Source: Bradyrhizobium sp. SSBR45G
GTDB taxonomy: Bacteria; Pseudomonadota; Alphaproteobacteria; Rhizobiales; Xanthobacteraceae
Direction: 5' to 3'
DNA: 64,000 bases
NCBI RefSeq assembly: GCF_030159255.1
Contig: NZ_BSCT01000043.1
Location: 1 to 64,000, forward strand
The notes under the pieces were generated by a model that did not search any database, had not been told where the DNA came from, and saw nothing but the letters and a program-made list of their open reading frames with translations. Below, one piece after another: positions 16,097 to 23,730 of this stretch; within the stretch, counting starts at the first letter, position 1; every line of letters begins with the position of its first letter. Position numbers and translations under genes: made by a program.

Positions 16097-17596
16097 GTGA
16101 AGCGGCCCGCCCCAAGGGCCGCGAGCGTCGGTGTCATCGACATCGGCTCGAACTCGGTCCGCCTCGTCGTCTACCAGGCGATGGAACGCAGCCTCGTCAC
16201 CGTGTTCAACGAGAAGGCGCTGTGCGGGCTCGGCCGCGAGGTCCAGACCACCGGCCTGCTTGCCGCCGATGCCGTCGACAAGGCGCTGACGGCGCTGACG
16301 CGGTTTCGCGCGCTGTGCAAGGTGCAGCAGGTCGGCGAGGTCCATGCCATCGCGACGGCGGCCTGCCGCGACGCCTCGAACGGCCCCGATTTCATCGCCA
16401 AGGCGGAGAAGATCTGCGGCGCTCCGATCCAGATCCTCACCGGTCCGGAGGAGGCCCGCTATTCCGCGCTCGGCGTCATCTCCGGCATCCACAAGCCCGA
16501 CGGCATCGTCGGCGACCTCGGCGGCGGCTCGCTGGAGCTGATCGACGTGCGCGGCCACCAGGTGCGCAGCGGCGTCACGCTGCCGCTGGGCAGCCTGGCG
16601 CTGCAGGACCTCGCCGAGAAGTCGCTGAAGAAGGCGCAGCGGATCGCCAGCGAAGCGCTGACCGACCTGCCGCAGCTGCTCGCCGGCCAGGGCCGGACCT
16701 TCTATGCGGTCGGCGGCACCTGGCGCGCGCTGGCGCGCATCCACATCATCCAGAGCGGCTATCCGCTCGCCGTGATGCACGGCTATGCGATCCCGGCCGC
16801 GGATGCGCTGGCCTTTGTCCGCCGCCTCCGCCGCCTCGTCGCCGCCGACATGCTGGCCGACATCGAGGCGATCGCCGAGGCGCGGCGCCCGCTGCTCGCC
16901 TATGCCGCGCTCGTGCTCGAGCACATCATCCGCGTCGCCAGGCCGACCACGGTGGTGTTCTCGACCTTCGGCGTGCGCGAGGGCCTGCTGTACTCCAAGC
17001 TGCCCGACACCGAGCGCGCCAAGGACGGCCTGCTCTGCGCCGCCCAGGGACTGAACGAGCTGCTGTCGCGCTCGGCGCAGCATGCGCGCGAGCTGATCGA
17101 CTGGACCGACCGCCTGTTCCGCGTCGTCCACATCCGCGAGACCGAGGAGGAGCGCCGGCTGCGCCACGCGGCCTGCCTGATGTCCGACATCGGCTGGCGC
17201 ATGCATCCCGACCACCGCGGCGAGCAGACCTACGGCATCATCCTCAACGGCAATTTCGGCTCGATCAGTCACGACGGCCGCATCTTCGTCGCCCTGTCGG
17301 TGTTCTTCCGCTACGAGGGCCTGCGCGACGAGGCGGCGCCGCCGGCCCTCACGGAGCAGCTCAGCCCGGCCGAGATCGATCGGGCGCGCCTGCTGGGCAC
17401 CGCGTTTCGGGTCGCGCATATGATCTCGGCGGCGCGGCCGGGCGTGCTGCCGGCCACGCATTTCCGGACCCAGGACCGCAAGCTGATGCTGGTGTTCGAG
17501 CATCAGATGGTCGACCTCGTCGCCGACCGCGTCGGCGGCCGCTTCAAGCAGCTGGCGCGCCTCGTCGGCCGCTCCGGCTCGATCGTGCGGAGCTAG
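16097..17596 (+). CDS. ppx: Exopolyphosphatase (Ppx/GppA family)
   Basis: Degrades polyphosphate from its ends, or hydrolyses pppGpp in GppA-type members. The 499-aa ASKHA-fold protein shows the phosphate-1 loop GVIDIGSNSVRLVV (12-25) and GDLGGGSLELIDV, with a C-terminal HD-like helical region (about 310-490). The GTG start at 16097 is placed 27 nt after ppk, suggesting one transcript. Gene order supports the exopolyphosphatase role over a purely stringent-response role. Its stop is 7 nt from the convergent globin stop. Confidence 0.95.
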   Translation: MKRPAPRAASVGVIDIGSNSVRLVVYQAMERSLVTVFNEKALCGLGREVQTTGLLAADAVDKALTALTRFRALCKVQQVGEVHAIATAACRDASNGPDFIAKAEKICGAPIQILTGPEEARYSALGVISGIHKPDGIVGDLGGGSLELIDVRGHQVRSGVTLPLGSLALQDLAEKSLKKAQRIASEALTDLPQLLAGQGRTFYAVGGTWRALARIHIIQSGYPLAVMHGYAIPAADALAFVRRLRRLVAADMLADIEAIAEARRPLLAYAALVLEHIIRVARPTTVVFSTFGVREGLLYSKLPDTERAKDGLLCAAQGLNELLSRSAQHARELIDWTDRLFRVVHIRETEEERRLRHAACLMSDIGWRMHPDHRGEQTYGIILNGNFGSISHDGRIFVALSVFFRYEGLRDEAAPPALTEQLSPAEIDRARLLGTAFRVAHMISAARPGVLPATHFRTQDRKLMLVFEHQMVDLVADRVGGRFKQLARLVGRSGSIVRS

Positions 17597-17603
17597 CGCG
17601 GGC

Positions 17604-18026
17604 CTAGGACCGCGGGTGGCCTGCCGAAATCGCGATCATGCGCTGGGCAATGACGCCGTAGACCTTGCGCCAGGCCTGCTCCACCTCGTCGGTCCAGTGC
17701 GGACCGAGCCCTTTGGCAAGGCTCCACATCAGCGCTTCGCAGACCACGGGATAGTGCTCCGGCCTGACGCCGTAGCGCGCGTGGTTGCGGCCGAGGATGT
17801 CGGAGCTCGACAGCAGGCCGGTCATCTGGTCGAGGCTGCCGACCAGCACCGCCAGCGTCGCGATGAAGTCCCGCTTCAGCACGTCGATGTCGTCGCGAAA
17901 CATCGAACGGCATTCCGGCGCAAGCTCAAAGATCCGGTCGTAGAACGTGGTCGTCATGTCCGTGGCATTTGCAAACACCATGTCGAACGACGACCGGACG
18001 TGGCCGATCTCCTCGGAGGTCAACAT
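17604..18026 (-). CDS. Single-domain bacterial haemoglobin (globin family)
   Basis: A 140-aa globin of full three-over-three length. Tyr29 (B10-like, TTFYDRIF), Phe43 (CD1, SMFRDD) and a proximal His82 (LGRNHARYGV) are all in place, so haem and O2/NO binding are expected. No FAD/NAD reductase domain is attached, so it resembles Vitreoscilla-type haemoglobin and not a flavohaemoglobin. Typical roles are NO detoxification or oxygen delivery under microaerobic conditions; which applies is not readable. No FixK-like box was seen upstream. Confidence 0.9.
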   Translation of the reverse strand: MLTSEEIGHVRSSFDMVFANATDMTTTFYDRIFELAPECRSMFRDDIDVLKRDFIATLAVLVGSLDQMTGLLSSSDILGRNHARYGVRPEHYPVVCEALMWSLAKGLGPHWTDEVEQAWRKVYGVIAQRMIAISAGHPRS

Positions 18027-18612
18027 TCACAAAGTCCAATTTCGAATAATTCCAATGGGCGGGTCGAGCGATGAGTCACGACGTGGTGGTGTCGCGGCGT
18101 CACGATCCGGTTCAAGACTATGAGAGCCCGATCGCCGTGCCCCGCGGTATTTGTCCCCGGCGCGGCACCGTGCCGCAGCGCGATCAACATCTATCAGGAT
18201 CTCGGCGTATCGGGGGAGCACGCAAGTACCACGAGATGGCCGACTCGCGGGCGCAATGTCCCAGCGGATCACGAAGCACGCTCGACCAGCTCAGCGATTG
18301 GCCACCGGCCTACGGAGACGGCGGCGTGAAGGTCGCTCCGGCGCTCAACGTCCGGCGACGATCATCTATGCATCGCTCCCGCATTGTCGCAAAGACGACA
18401 CGCGAGCAGGACGCCATCTATATTGGATTGAATATAGCTTTTGGGAATACGAAGAATACTTCATTTGCGTTTTGACGCCGGGCCACGAAGCAACCGCGGC
18501 AACCACGTTGGAACAATCATCAAGACGGGTGCCAAGACCGATTGATCGGCCCAAGCCTGCGGGCGGCGGATGATGCGATATCGCAGCCGCCCGCTTGAGC
18601 TGCCTCGTCGGA
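18027..18612. other. 586-nt gap upstream of the globin gene
   Basis: No convincing gene. Open frames here have Arg/Ser/Pro-rich compositions typical of non-coding high-G+C DNA. A local A+T-rich pocket at 18415-18475 holds a perfect 7-bp inverted repeat (18418-18437). The promoter for the globin gene must lie at the left end of this gap, but I could not identify it. Confidence 0.5.
18418..18437. promoter_or_regulatory. Inverted repeat in A+T-rich pocket
   Basis: CTATATT and its exact complement are separated by 6 nt, within the only A+T-rich stretch of the gap between the globin and aldehyde dehydrogenase genes. Operator-like geometry; no regulator can be assigned. Confidence 0.3.
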
Positions 18613-20100
18613 TCAGACCGCGAGATTCATCCACACCGCCTTCGGCTCGGTGAAGTTATCCAGCGCGGCGGTGCCGTGCTCGCGGCCGAGGCCGGAGTCA
18701 CGATCGCCGCCCCAGGGCAGCCTTACGTCGGTATAGCCGTAGGTGTTGATCCACACCGTGCCGGCGCGCAGGCGCTTGGCGAAGCGCTGGACGCGGCCGA
18801 TGTCGCGGCTCCAGACGCCGGCGGCCAAGCTGTAGGCGGTGCCGTTGGCCATCCGCAGCGCCTCGGCCTCGTCCCTGAACTTGATCACGCTGACCACGGG
18901 TCCGAAGATCTCCTCCTGCGAAATCCGCATCTCATGCGTGACGCCGGCGAAGACGGCGGGGCTGATGAAATAGCCGCGGGCCGCGGCGCGCTCGCCGCCG
19001 GTGACGAGCGTGGCGCCTTCGTTGCGGCCGATGTCGACATAGTCGAGGATCGACTTCATCTGCCGTTCGGAGATGACCGGCCCGAGCGAGGTCGCGCGAT
19101 CGAGCGGATCGCCGATCCGCAGCGCCTGCGCCCGCGCCGCCAGACGCTCGACCACCTCGTCATACACGCGCTCCTGCACCAGCACGCGCGAGCCGGCCGA
19201 GCACACCTGTCCCGCATTGAAGAAGATGCCGCTGGCCGCAGCCTTTGCGGCCGCCTCGATGTTCGCATCATCGAAGATGATGTTGGCCGACTTGCCACCA
19301 AGCTCGAGCGAGACGCGTTTGAAGTTGCCGGCGGCCGCCTTCATGATACCGCGGCCGACGCCGGGCGAGCCGGTGAACGTGACCTTGTCAACGTCGGGAT
19401 GATTGACCAGCGCCTCGCCGACGATCCGTCCGGGGCCGGTGACGATGTTGAGAACGCCGGGCGGCAGTCCGGCGTCGAGCGCGAGCTCGCCGATCCGCAG
19501 CGCCGACAACGACGTCAGCTCGGCGGGCTTCATCACGACGGTGCAGCCGCAGGCCAGCGCCGGGGCGAGCTTCCACATCCCGATCATCAGCGGGAAGTTC
19601 CACGGCACGATCGCGGCGACCACGCCGACGGGCTCGCGCATCGTGTAGGTCAACGCATCATCGCGCGTGGACACGACGTCACCGCTGATCTTGTCGGCCC
19701 AGCCGGCGTAATAGGTCAGCGTATCGATCGCGGCGGGAAGATCCTGGCGCTGGATCCCCGACACCGGCTTGCCCGCATCGAGGCTTTCGAGCTCGACGAT
19801 CTCGTCGGCATGGTCGCGCAGCAGCTGCGCCCATTTCAGCAGGATCGCGCCGCGCTCGGACGCGCGCATCGTCCGCCACGGGCCCTCGAAGGCCTTGCGG
19901 GCCGCGGCGACCGCGAGATCGACATCCTCGGCATTGCCCTCGGCGACCGTCGCGATTACCTGCTCGGTTGCGGGATTGAGCGAGGTGAAGGTGCGCCCGG
20001 AGATCGAGGGAACGTGCCGGCCGCCGATCAGGAGCTGCAGCGGCTTCGACAGGTAGGACGCCGTGCTCGAGCTGCGCTCGTAGTCATATGCAATCGACAT
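18613..20100 (-). CDS. NAD(P)-dependent aldehyde dehydrogenase (betaine-aldehyde type)
   Basis: Oxidises an aldehyde to the acid. The 495-aa ALDH-superfamily enzyme has the Rossmann segment VVAAIVPWNFPLMIGMWKLA, general base Glu266 (VSLELGGKS), GSPGVGRGIMKAA, and nucleophile Cys300 (NAGQVCSAGS). The C-terminal region (TVWINTYGYTDVRLPWGG, then SGLGREHG) resembles the betaine/gamma-aminobutyraldehyde group, so amino-aldehydes are plausible substrates. Of the two tandem ATGs, the second (20100) sits at better spacing from GGAGG. It is divergent from a ModE/LysR-like regulator. A 9-bp inverted repeat ends at the ribosome binding site. Confidence 0.9.
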   Translation of the reverse strand: MSIAYDYERSSSTASYLSKPLQLLIGGRHVPSISGRTFTSLNPATEQVIATVAEGNAEDVDLAVAAARKAFEGPWRTMRASERGAILLKWAQLLRDHADEIVELESLDAGKPVSGIQRQDLPAAIDTLTYYAGWADKISGDVVSTRDDALTYTMREPVGVVAAIVPWNFPLMIGMWKLAPALACGCTVVMKPAELTSLSALRIGELALDAGLPPGVLNIVTGPGRIVGEALVNHPDVDKVTFTGSPGVGRGIMKAAAGNFKRVSLELGGKSANIIFDDANIEAAAKAAASGIFFNAGQVCSAGSRVLVQERVYDEVVERLAARAQALRIGDPLDRATSLGPVISERQMKSILDYVDIGRNEGATLVTGGERAAARGYFISPAVFAGVTHEMRISQEEIFGPVVSVIKFRDEAEALRMANGTAYSLAAGVWSRDIGRVQRFAKRLRAGTVWINTYGYTDVRLPWGGDRDSGLGREHGTAALDNFTEPKAVWMNLAV

Positions 20101-20111
20101 CATATTTCCTC

Positions 20112-20134
20112 CGTTTGTTGTATGCCAACAAACG
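20112..20134. promoter_or_regulatory. 9-bp inverted repeat abutting the aldehyde dehydrogenase ribosome binding site
   Basis: CGTTTGTTG and its exact complement flank a 5-nt centre and run directly into the GGAGGAAAT translation signal of the leftward dehydrogenase gene. It could be a DNA operator for the divergent regulator, or form a hairpin in the mRNA leader. The symmetry is seen; the function is inferred. Confidence 0.55.
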
Positions 20135-20219
20135 TAAGAGCAAACCTCCGTTCGTAAATATGATATGTTTTGCCTATGACCGGCGGATCATATGAAGCCG
20201 ACTTCACAAGCAGGCCCTG

Positions 20220-21305
20220 ATGTTGCGGATCGCGATCGAACCCGTCTGGCGCTTTTCCAAGGACGACGGTCCGCAGAGCATCGTCGTGATGCTCAGCGTG
20301 CTCAGCGAAATCAGGCGAACCGGCAAGATCACCAGCGCCGCCAGCGACGCGCATCTCTCCTATCGTCATGTCTGGAATCTGATCGAGCAGTGGTCCGCCT
20401 TCTTCGGCGTGCCGCTGGTGGAGACCCAGCGCGGCAAGGGCTCGAAGCTGACGCCGTTCGGCGACAAGCTGGTCTGGGCCGGCGAGCGCATGCACGCCCG
20501 CCTCGGCCCGCAACTCGACAATCTGGCGCAGGAGCTGGTGACCGAGATCAAGCCATTCCTGCAGCCGCATCCGACCGTCATCCGCGTTCATGCCAGCCAT
20601 GGCTTTGCGGTCGCCAAGCTGCGCGAACTGCTGGATCGCGAGCGTGGGGTCGGCGTCGATCTCCGCTATGTCAGCAGCCAGCATTCACTGGTCTCGCTCG
20701 CGCAGGACGCCTGCGACCTTTCGGGCCTGCACCTGCCGCGTGGCGAATTGCGCGCGCAGAGCATCCAGGCCTGCCGCGAGTGGCTCGACCCCAAGCACGA
20801 CTGCGTCATCAGCTTCGTGACGCGGGAGATGGGATTGATGGTCAAGCGCGGCAATCCGCTATCGATCCAGTCATTGGCGGACATTGCCGACGGCAGAGCG
20901 CGGTTCGTCAACCGCGATCATGATTCCGGCACCCGGCTGCTGTTCGATCAGTTGCTCGCGGCACATGGCATCGATGAGGCCAGCATCAACGGCGCGCAGC
21001 AGATCGAGTTCACCCATGCGGCCGTCGCGGCCTATGTCGCGAGCGGCATGGCCGACGTCTGCTTCGGCGTCGAGGCCGCCGCGCGGCAGTTCGGGCTCGA
21101 CTTCATCCGCATCCTCACCGAGGACTATTTCTTCGCCTGTCACCAGTCGTTTCTGGAAACCGATCCGATGCGGCGCGTGCTCGCGGTCATGAAGGGCGAG
21201 GAATTCCATCGCGCCATCGCCGCCCTGCCCGGCTATCAGCCGGCAGAAACCGGCTCGGTTCACACCATCAAGGAATTCCTGGACCGGCTGGACGCGGAAG
21301 CCTGA
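20220..21305 (+). CDS. ModE/LysR-type HTH regulator with PBP-like sensor domain
   Basis: A 361-aa one-component regulator. The N-terminal winged helix (about 20-95: SEIRRTGKITSAASDAHLSY, WNLIEQWSAFFGVPLV) is of the LysR/ModE type. The remainder (about 115-350) resembles a periplasmic-substrate-binding domain fused to such HTHs in molybdate-type regulators, with a conserved NRDHDSGTRLLFDQLL segment. It is divergent from the aldehyde dehydrogenase, with 119 nt between starts, and is its likely regulator. The ligand is unknown. No mod transport genes are nearby, so molybdate sensing is not supported by context. Confidence 0.82.
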   Translation: MLRIAIEPVWRFSKDDGPQSIVVMLSVLSEIRRTGKITSAASDAHLSYRHVWNLIEQWSAFFGVPLVETQRGKGSKLTPFGDKLVWAGERMHARLGPQLDNLAQELVTEIKPFLQPHPTVIRVHASHGFAVAKLRELLDRERGVGVDLRYVSSQHSLVSLAQDACDLSGLHLPRGELRAQSIQACREWLDPKHDCVISFVTREMGLMVKRGNPLSIQSLADIADGRARFVNRDHDSGTRLLFDQLLAAHGIDEASINGAQQIEFTHAAVAAYVASGMADVCFGVEAAARQFGLDFIRILTEDYFFACHQSFLETDPMRRVLAVMKGEEFHRAIAALPGYQPAETGSVHTIKEFLDRLDAEA

Positions 21306-21366
21306 CGAGCCTTGCTGAGGTGCGAGAGGGCGGTCGGCACGCATGGCGCCGACGCCCGCCTGAGCG

Positions 21367-22230
21367 CTAGGGCAGCTCGACACCGCGGGCCGGAACGGCC
21401 TCGAGCTCGTCCTTGCCCTGGTGCTGCAGGGCGCGGCCGCGCCAGATCGAGCCGGCGATCAGCACCACCGCGGCACCGAGCAGCGCCATCAGCGTCTCCA
21501 TGACGTCGATATGGCTGGAGAGATTGGTCTTGCCGGCGAACAGGGCCGAGACGGCCTCGATGTTGATGACAACCGTGCCGTCGAGGAGATGATGCAGCAG
21601 CGGCTCGATAGCGGGGTCGGTCGCGATCACCTCGCCGGCGACCCAGCCGAGCAGCATGGCGCCGAGCCATACCAGGAGCGGGAAACTGTCGAGCACGAGC
21701 ATGATCAGCGCGGCGCCGGCGATGATCAGCGGGATGCTCATCGCCAGACCGATGATCAGGAGCGAGGCCTGTCCGTTCGCGGCAGCCGCCACCGCGATCA
21801 CGTTGTCGAGGCTCATCACGAGGTCGGCGAGCGCAACGATCCGGACCGCGTGCCACAGCGTGGTGCCGGCGGCGATGTCGTCGTTCTCGTCCTCCGGAAC
21901 CAAGAGCTTGGCAGCGATCACGAGCAGCGCAAGGCCGCCGATCAGCTTCAGATAAGGCAGCGCCATCAGCGTGGCGACGATGCCGGTGAAGGCGATCCGG
22001 AGCGCGACGGCGATGCCGGAGCCCGCCACCATGCCCCAGAAGCGATGCTTGCCATGCAGGCCGCGACAGGCGAGCGCGATGACCAGCGCGTTGTCGCCCG
22101 ACAACAGCACGTTGATCCAGATGATCTTGCCCAGCGCCAGCCAGAAGCCGGGGCTCTGCAGGTCGGCTTCGAATTGAGCGAGGAGATGGCCGTAGGTGGC
22201 GGGATCAGCGAGCTGCGACAGCCAGTTCAC
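21367..22230 (-). CDS. TerC/YjbE-family integral membrane protein
   Basis: A 287-aa membrane protein of the TerC superfamily, members of which move or handle metal ions such as manganese. It shows about seven to eight transmembrane helices and the duplicated acidic signature: INVLLSGDNALVIALA in the first half and ADLVMSLDNVIAVAAAA in the second, each with the family's Asp-Asn pair. An acidic cytoplasmic loop (PEDENDD) joins the two halves. It lies downstream of ndk on the same strand, separated by 84 nt that include a stem-loop, so it may or may not be co-transcribed. Confidence 0.85.
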   Translation of the reverse strand: MNWLSQLADPATYGHLLAQFEADLQSPGFWLALGKIIWINVLLSGDNALVIALACRGLHGKHRFWGMVAGSGIAVALRIAFTGIVATLMALPYLKLIGGLALLVIAAKLLVPEDENDDIAAGTTLWHAVRIVALADLVMSLDNVIAVAAAANGQASLLIIGLAMSIPLIIAGAALIMLVLDSFPLLVWLGAMLLGWVAGEVIATDPAIEPLLHHLLDGTVVINIEAVSALFAGKTNLSSHIDVMETLMALLGAAVVLIAGSIWRGRALQHQGKDELEAVPARGVELP

Positions 22231-22276
22231 GGCCGGACCTTTCAGAAGCGTTCAACGGGCTTGCACATGCGGGCAA

Positions 22277-22305
22277 GCTGCGGCGAAGCAAGGCTTCACC
22301 GCAGC
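22277..22305 (-). terminator. Possible ndk transcription terminator (stem-loop)
   Basis: Ten nt after the ndk stop is a 7-bp stem (GCTGCGG type) continued, after one mismatch, by a 5-bp stem around a 3-nt loop. Only two T residues follow on the minus strand, so termination would be weak or Rho-assisted. Confidence 0.4.
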
Positions 22306-22314
22306 CGTCGTCGC

Positions 22315-22737
22315 TTAGCCGACGATCTCGTTGCCGGAGAAGAACTGCGCGATCTCGATCGCGGCGGTCTCCGGCGCATCCGAGCCGTGCACGGAGTTCT
22401 CGCCGATCGACTTCGCATGCGACTTGCGGATGGTGCCCTCGGCCGCCTTGGACGGATCGGTGGCGCCCATTACGTCGCGGTACTTCAGGATGGCGCCCTC
22501 GCCTTCCAGGACCTGGACCACGACCGGGCCGGAGATCATGAAGTCGACCAGCTCGCCGAAGAACGGGCGCGCCTTGTGCACGGCATAGAAGGTCTCGGCC
22601 TGGTCGCGGGTCATGCGGATCCGCTTCTGGGCCACGATCCGCAGGCCGGCCTTCTCGATCAGCGCGTTGATCGCGCCGGTGAGGTTACGCTCGGTCGCGT
22701 CGGGCTTGATAATCGAAAAGGTGCGCTCAATCGCCAT
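22315..22737 (-). CDS. ndk: Nucleoside diphosphate kinase
   Basis: Balances NTP pools by transferring the ATP gamma-phosphate to NDPs. The 140-aa protein has the standard length and fold, with the KPDATERN opening, the Kpn-loop/nucleotide-contact segment SDAPETAAIEIAQFF, and the phosphorylated His117 in NSVHGSD. Start ATG at 22737. Confidence 0.98.
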   Translation of the reverse strand: MAIERTFSIIKPDATERNLTGAINALIEKAGLRIVAQKRIRMTRDQAETFYAVHKARPFFGELVDFMISGPVVVQVLEGEGAILKYRDVMGATDPSKAAEGTIRKSHAKSIGENSVHGSDAPETAAIEIAQFFSGNEIVG

Positions 22738-23022
22738 GATGTCGTCCTTGGAGGTGCGGGATTTGGGTGGGTTGCGGGCTTATATCGACGCGATCGGTCG
22801 ACGGCAAGCGATCGGGACCCCGCCGGAGGGACGACGCCTTACGACAATTTCACGATTGTGAACATAGGCTGAAGGGTCCGTGACACCAGCGTTCAGCTCC
22901 GATGCCCTAGAGTGTTTCGTATCGGGCGAGGACGAGCAAGCAGCCGACCGCTGGCCGCCTTCTCCCAGCCTCATCCGTCGGACAATTTCCGCGCCACCAG
23001 CGCTGTCATCCAGGAGACGATC

Positions 23023-23289
23023 ATGTTGCGCAAACTCTCCCTCACCGTGGCGGCCGCCGTTGCCTTGGGCGCAGCCGCTCTCGCCCCCACCGCCGCCTCC
23101 GCCCATTGGCATGGCGGCTGGCACGGGGGATGGCATGGCGGCGGCTATGGCTGGCATCGTCCGTTCTATGGCCCGCGCGTCTTCGTCGGCGGCCCGGTGT
23201 ACAGCTACGGTTATGGCGGCTGCTACGTACGCCGCGTCGTTCCGACCCCGTGGGGACCGCGCTGGCGCCTGATCAACCGCTGCTATTGA
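23023..23289 (+). CDS. Small exported His/Gly/Tyr-rich protein
   Basis: An 88-aa protein with a classic signal peptide (MLRKLSLTVAAAVALGAAAL, cleavage near ASA-HW). The mature part has a HWHGGWHGG-type repeat, then Gly/Tyr/Pro-rich sequence with two Cys near the C-terminus (YGGCYVRR, NRCY). His clusters suggest metal binding. Such small exported proteins are common in Bradyrhizobium and unassigned. ATG chosen because CAGGAGA lies just upstream. A strong terminator follows 49 nt after the stop. Confidence 0.8.
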   Translation: MLRKLSLTVAAAVALGAAALAPTAASAHWHGGWHGGWHGGGYGWHRPFYGPRVFVGGPVYSYGYGGCYVRRVVPTPWGPRWRLINRCY

Positions 23290-23338
23290 TACGAGCTTCG
23301 GCGCGGCATCCGCCCCCCGCCGCACCGAACTCGCCTCG

Positions 23339-23370
23339 CCCCGGCGTCTCCCCCACGCCGGGGCTTTTTT
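23339..23370 (+). terminator. Rho-independent terminator
   Basis: A perfect 9-bp stem (CCCCGGCGT and complement) with a 7-nt loop is followed by C and six T, 49 nt after the exported His/Gly-rich protein gene. Confidence 0.9.
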
Positions 23371-23477
23371 CATGCGATTTCAACCCAATTCGACCTATTC
23401 CGGCCGCTGCCCGGAAACCAAACGGCCAGCCATGACTTGTCAAGGCATCGTATTGAACATGCCCTTGGAACTTCGTC

Positions 23478-23663
23478 ATGACAGGCCGCACCGCCGAATT
23501 CAGCGAGGCGCTCGATCGCAAGATGAGCCGATCGATCTGCGACGCCGTGGGCGAACGGCTGCAGCGCAGCCTGCCGCCCGAGGACTCGCATCTGCCGGAT
23601 CCGCTCGCCCATCTGATGAACGAGCTGCGCAAGCGTGACGAGCCGCTCGCGCGCTTTGACTGA
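23478..23663 (+). CDS. Small hypothetical protein (61 aa)
   Basis: A soluble, charged 61-aa protein (MTGRTAEFSEALDRKMSRSI start; LMNELRKRDEPLARFD end) with balanced composition unlike nearby shadow frames. It sits alone between a terminator and the ABC-F gene, 67 nt upstream of the latter. No family recognised and no strong ribosome binding site, so moderate confidence. Confidence 0.5.
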   Translation: MTGRTAEFSEALDRKMSRSICDAVGERLQRSLPPEDSHLPDPLAHLMNELRKRDEPLARFD

Positions 23664-23730
23664 GCCTTCGATCAGCTGAAGCCGGCACAAACCGGTTGCG
23701 TTTGGCCGCGCGCGCGGTGACAAGGCGCGC

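Noticed and set aside
18071..18475. 134-codon open frame in the globin upstream gap
   Set aside because: Composition is Arg/Ser/Pro-rich without any recognisable segment, and codon use does not resemble neighbouring genes.
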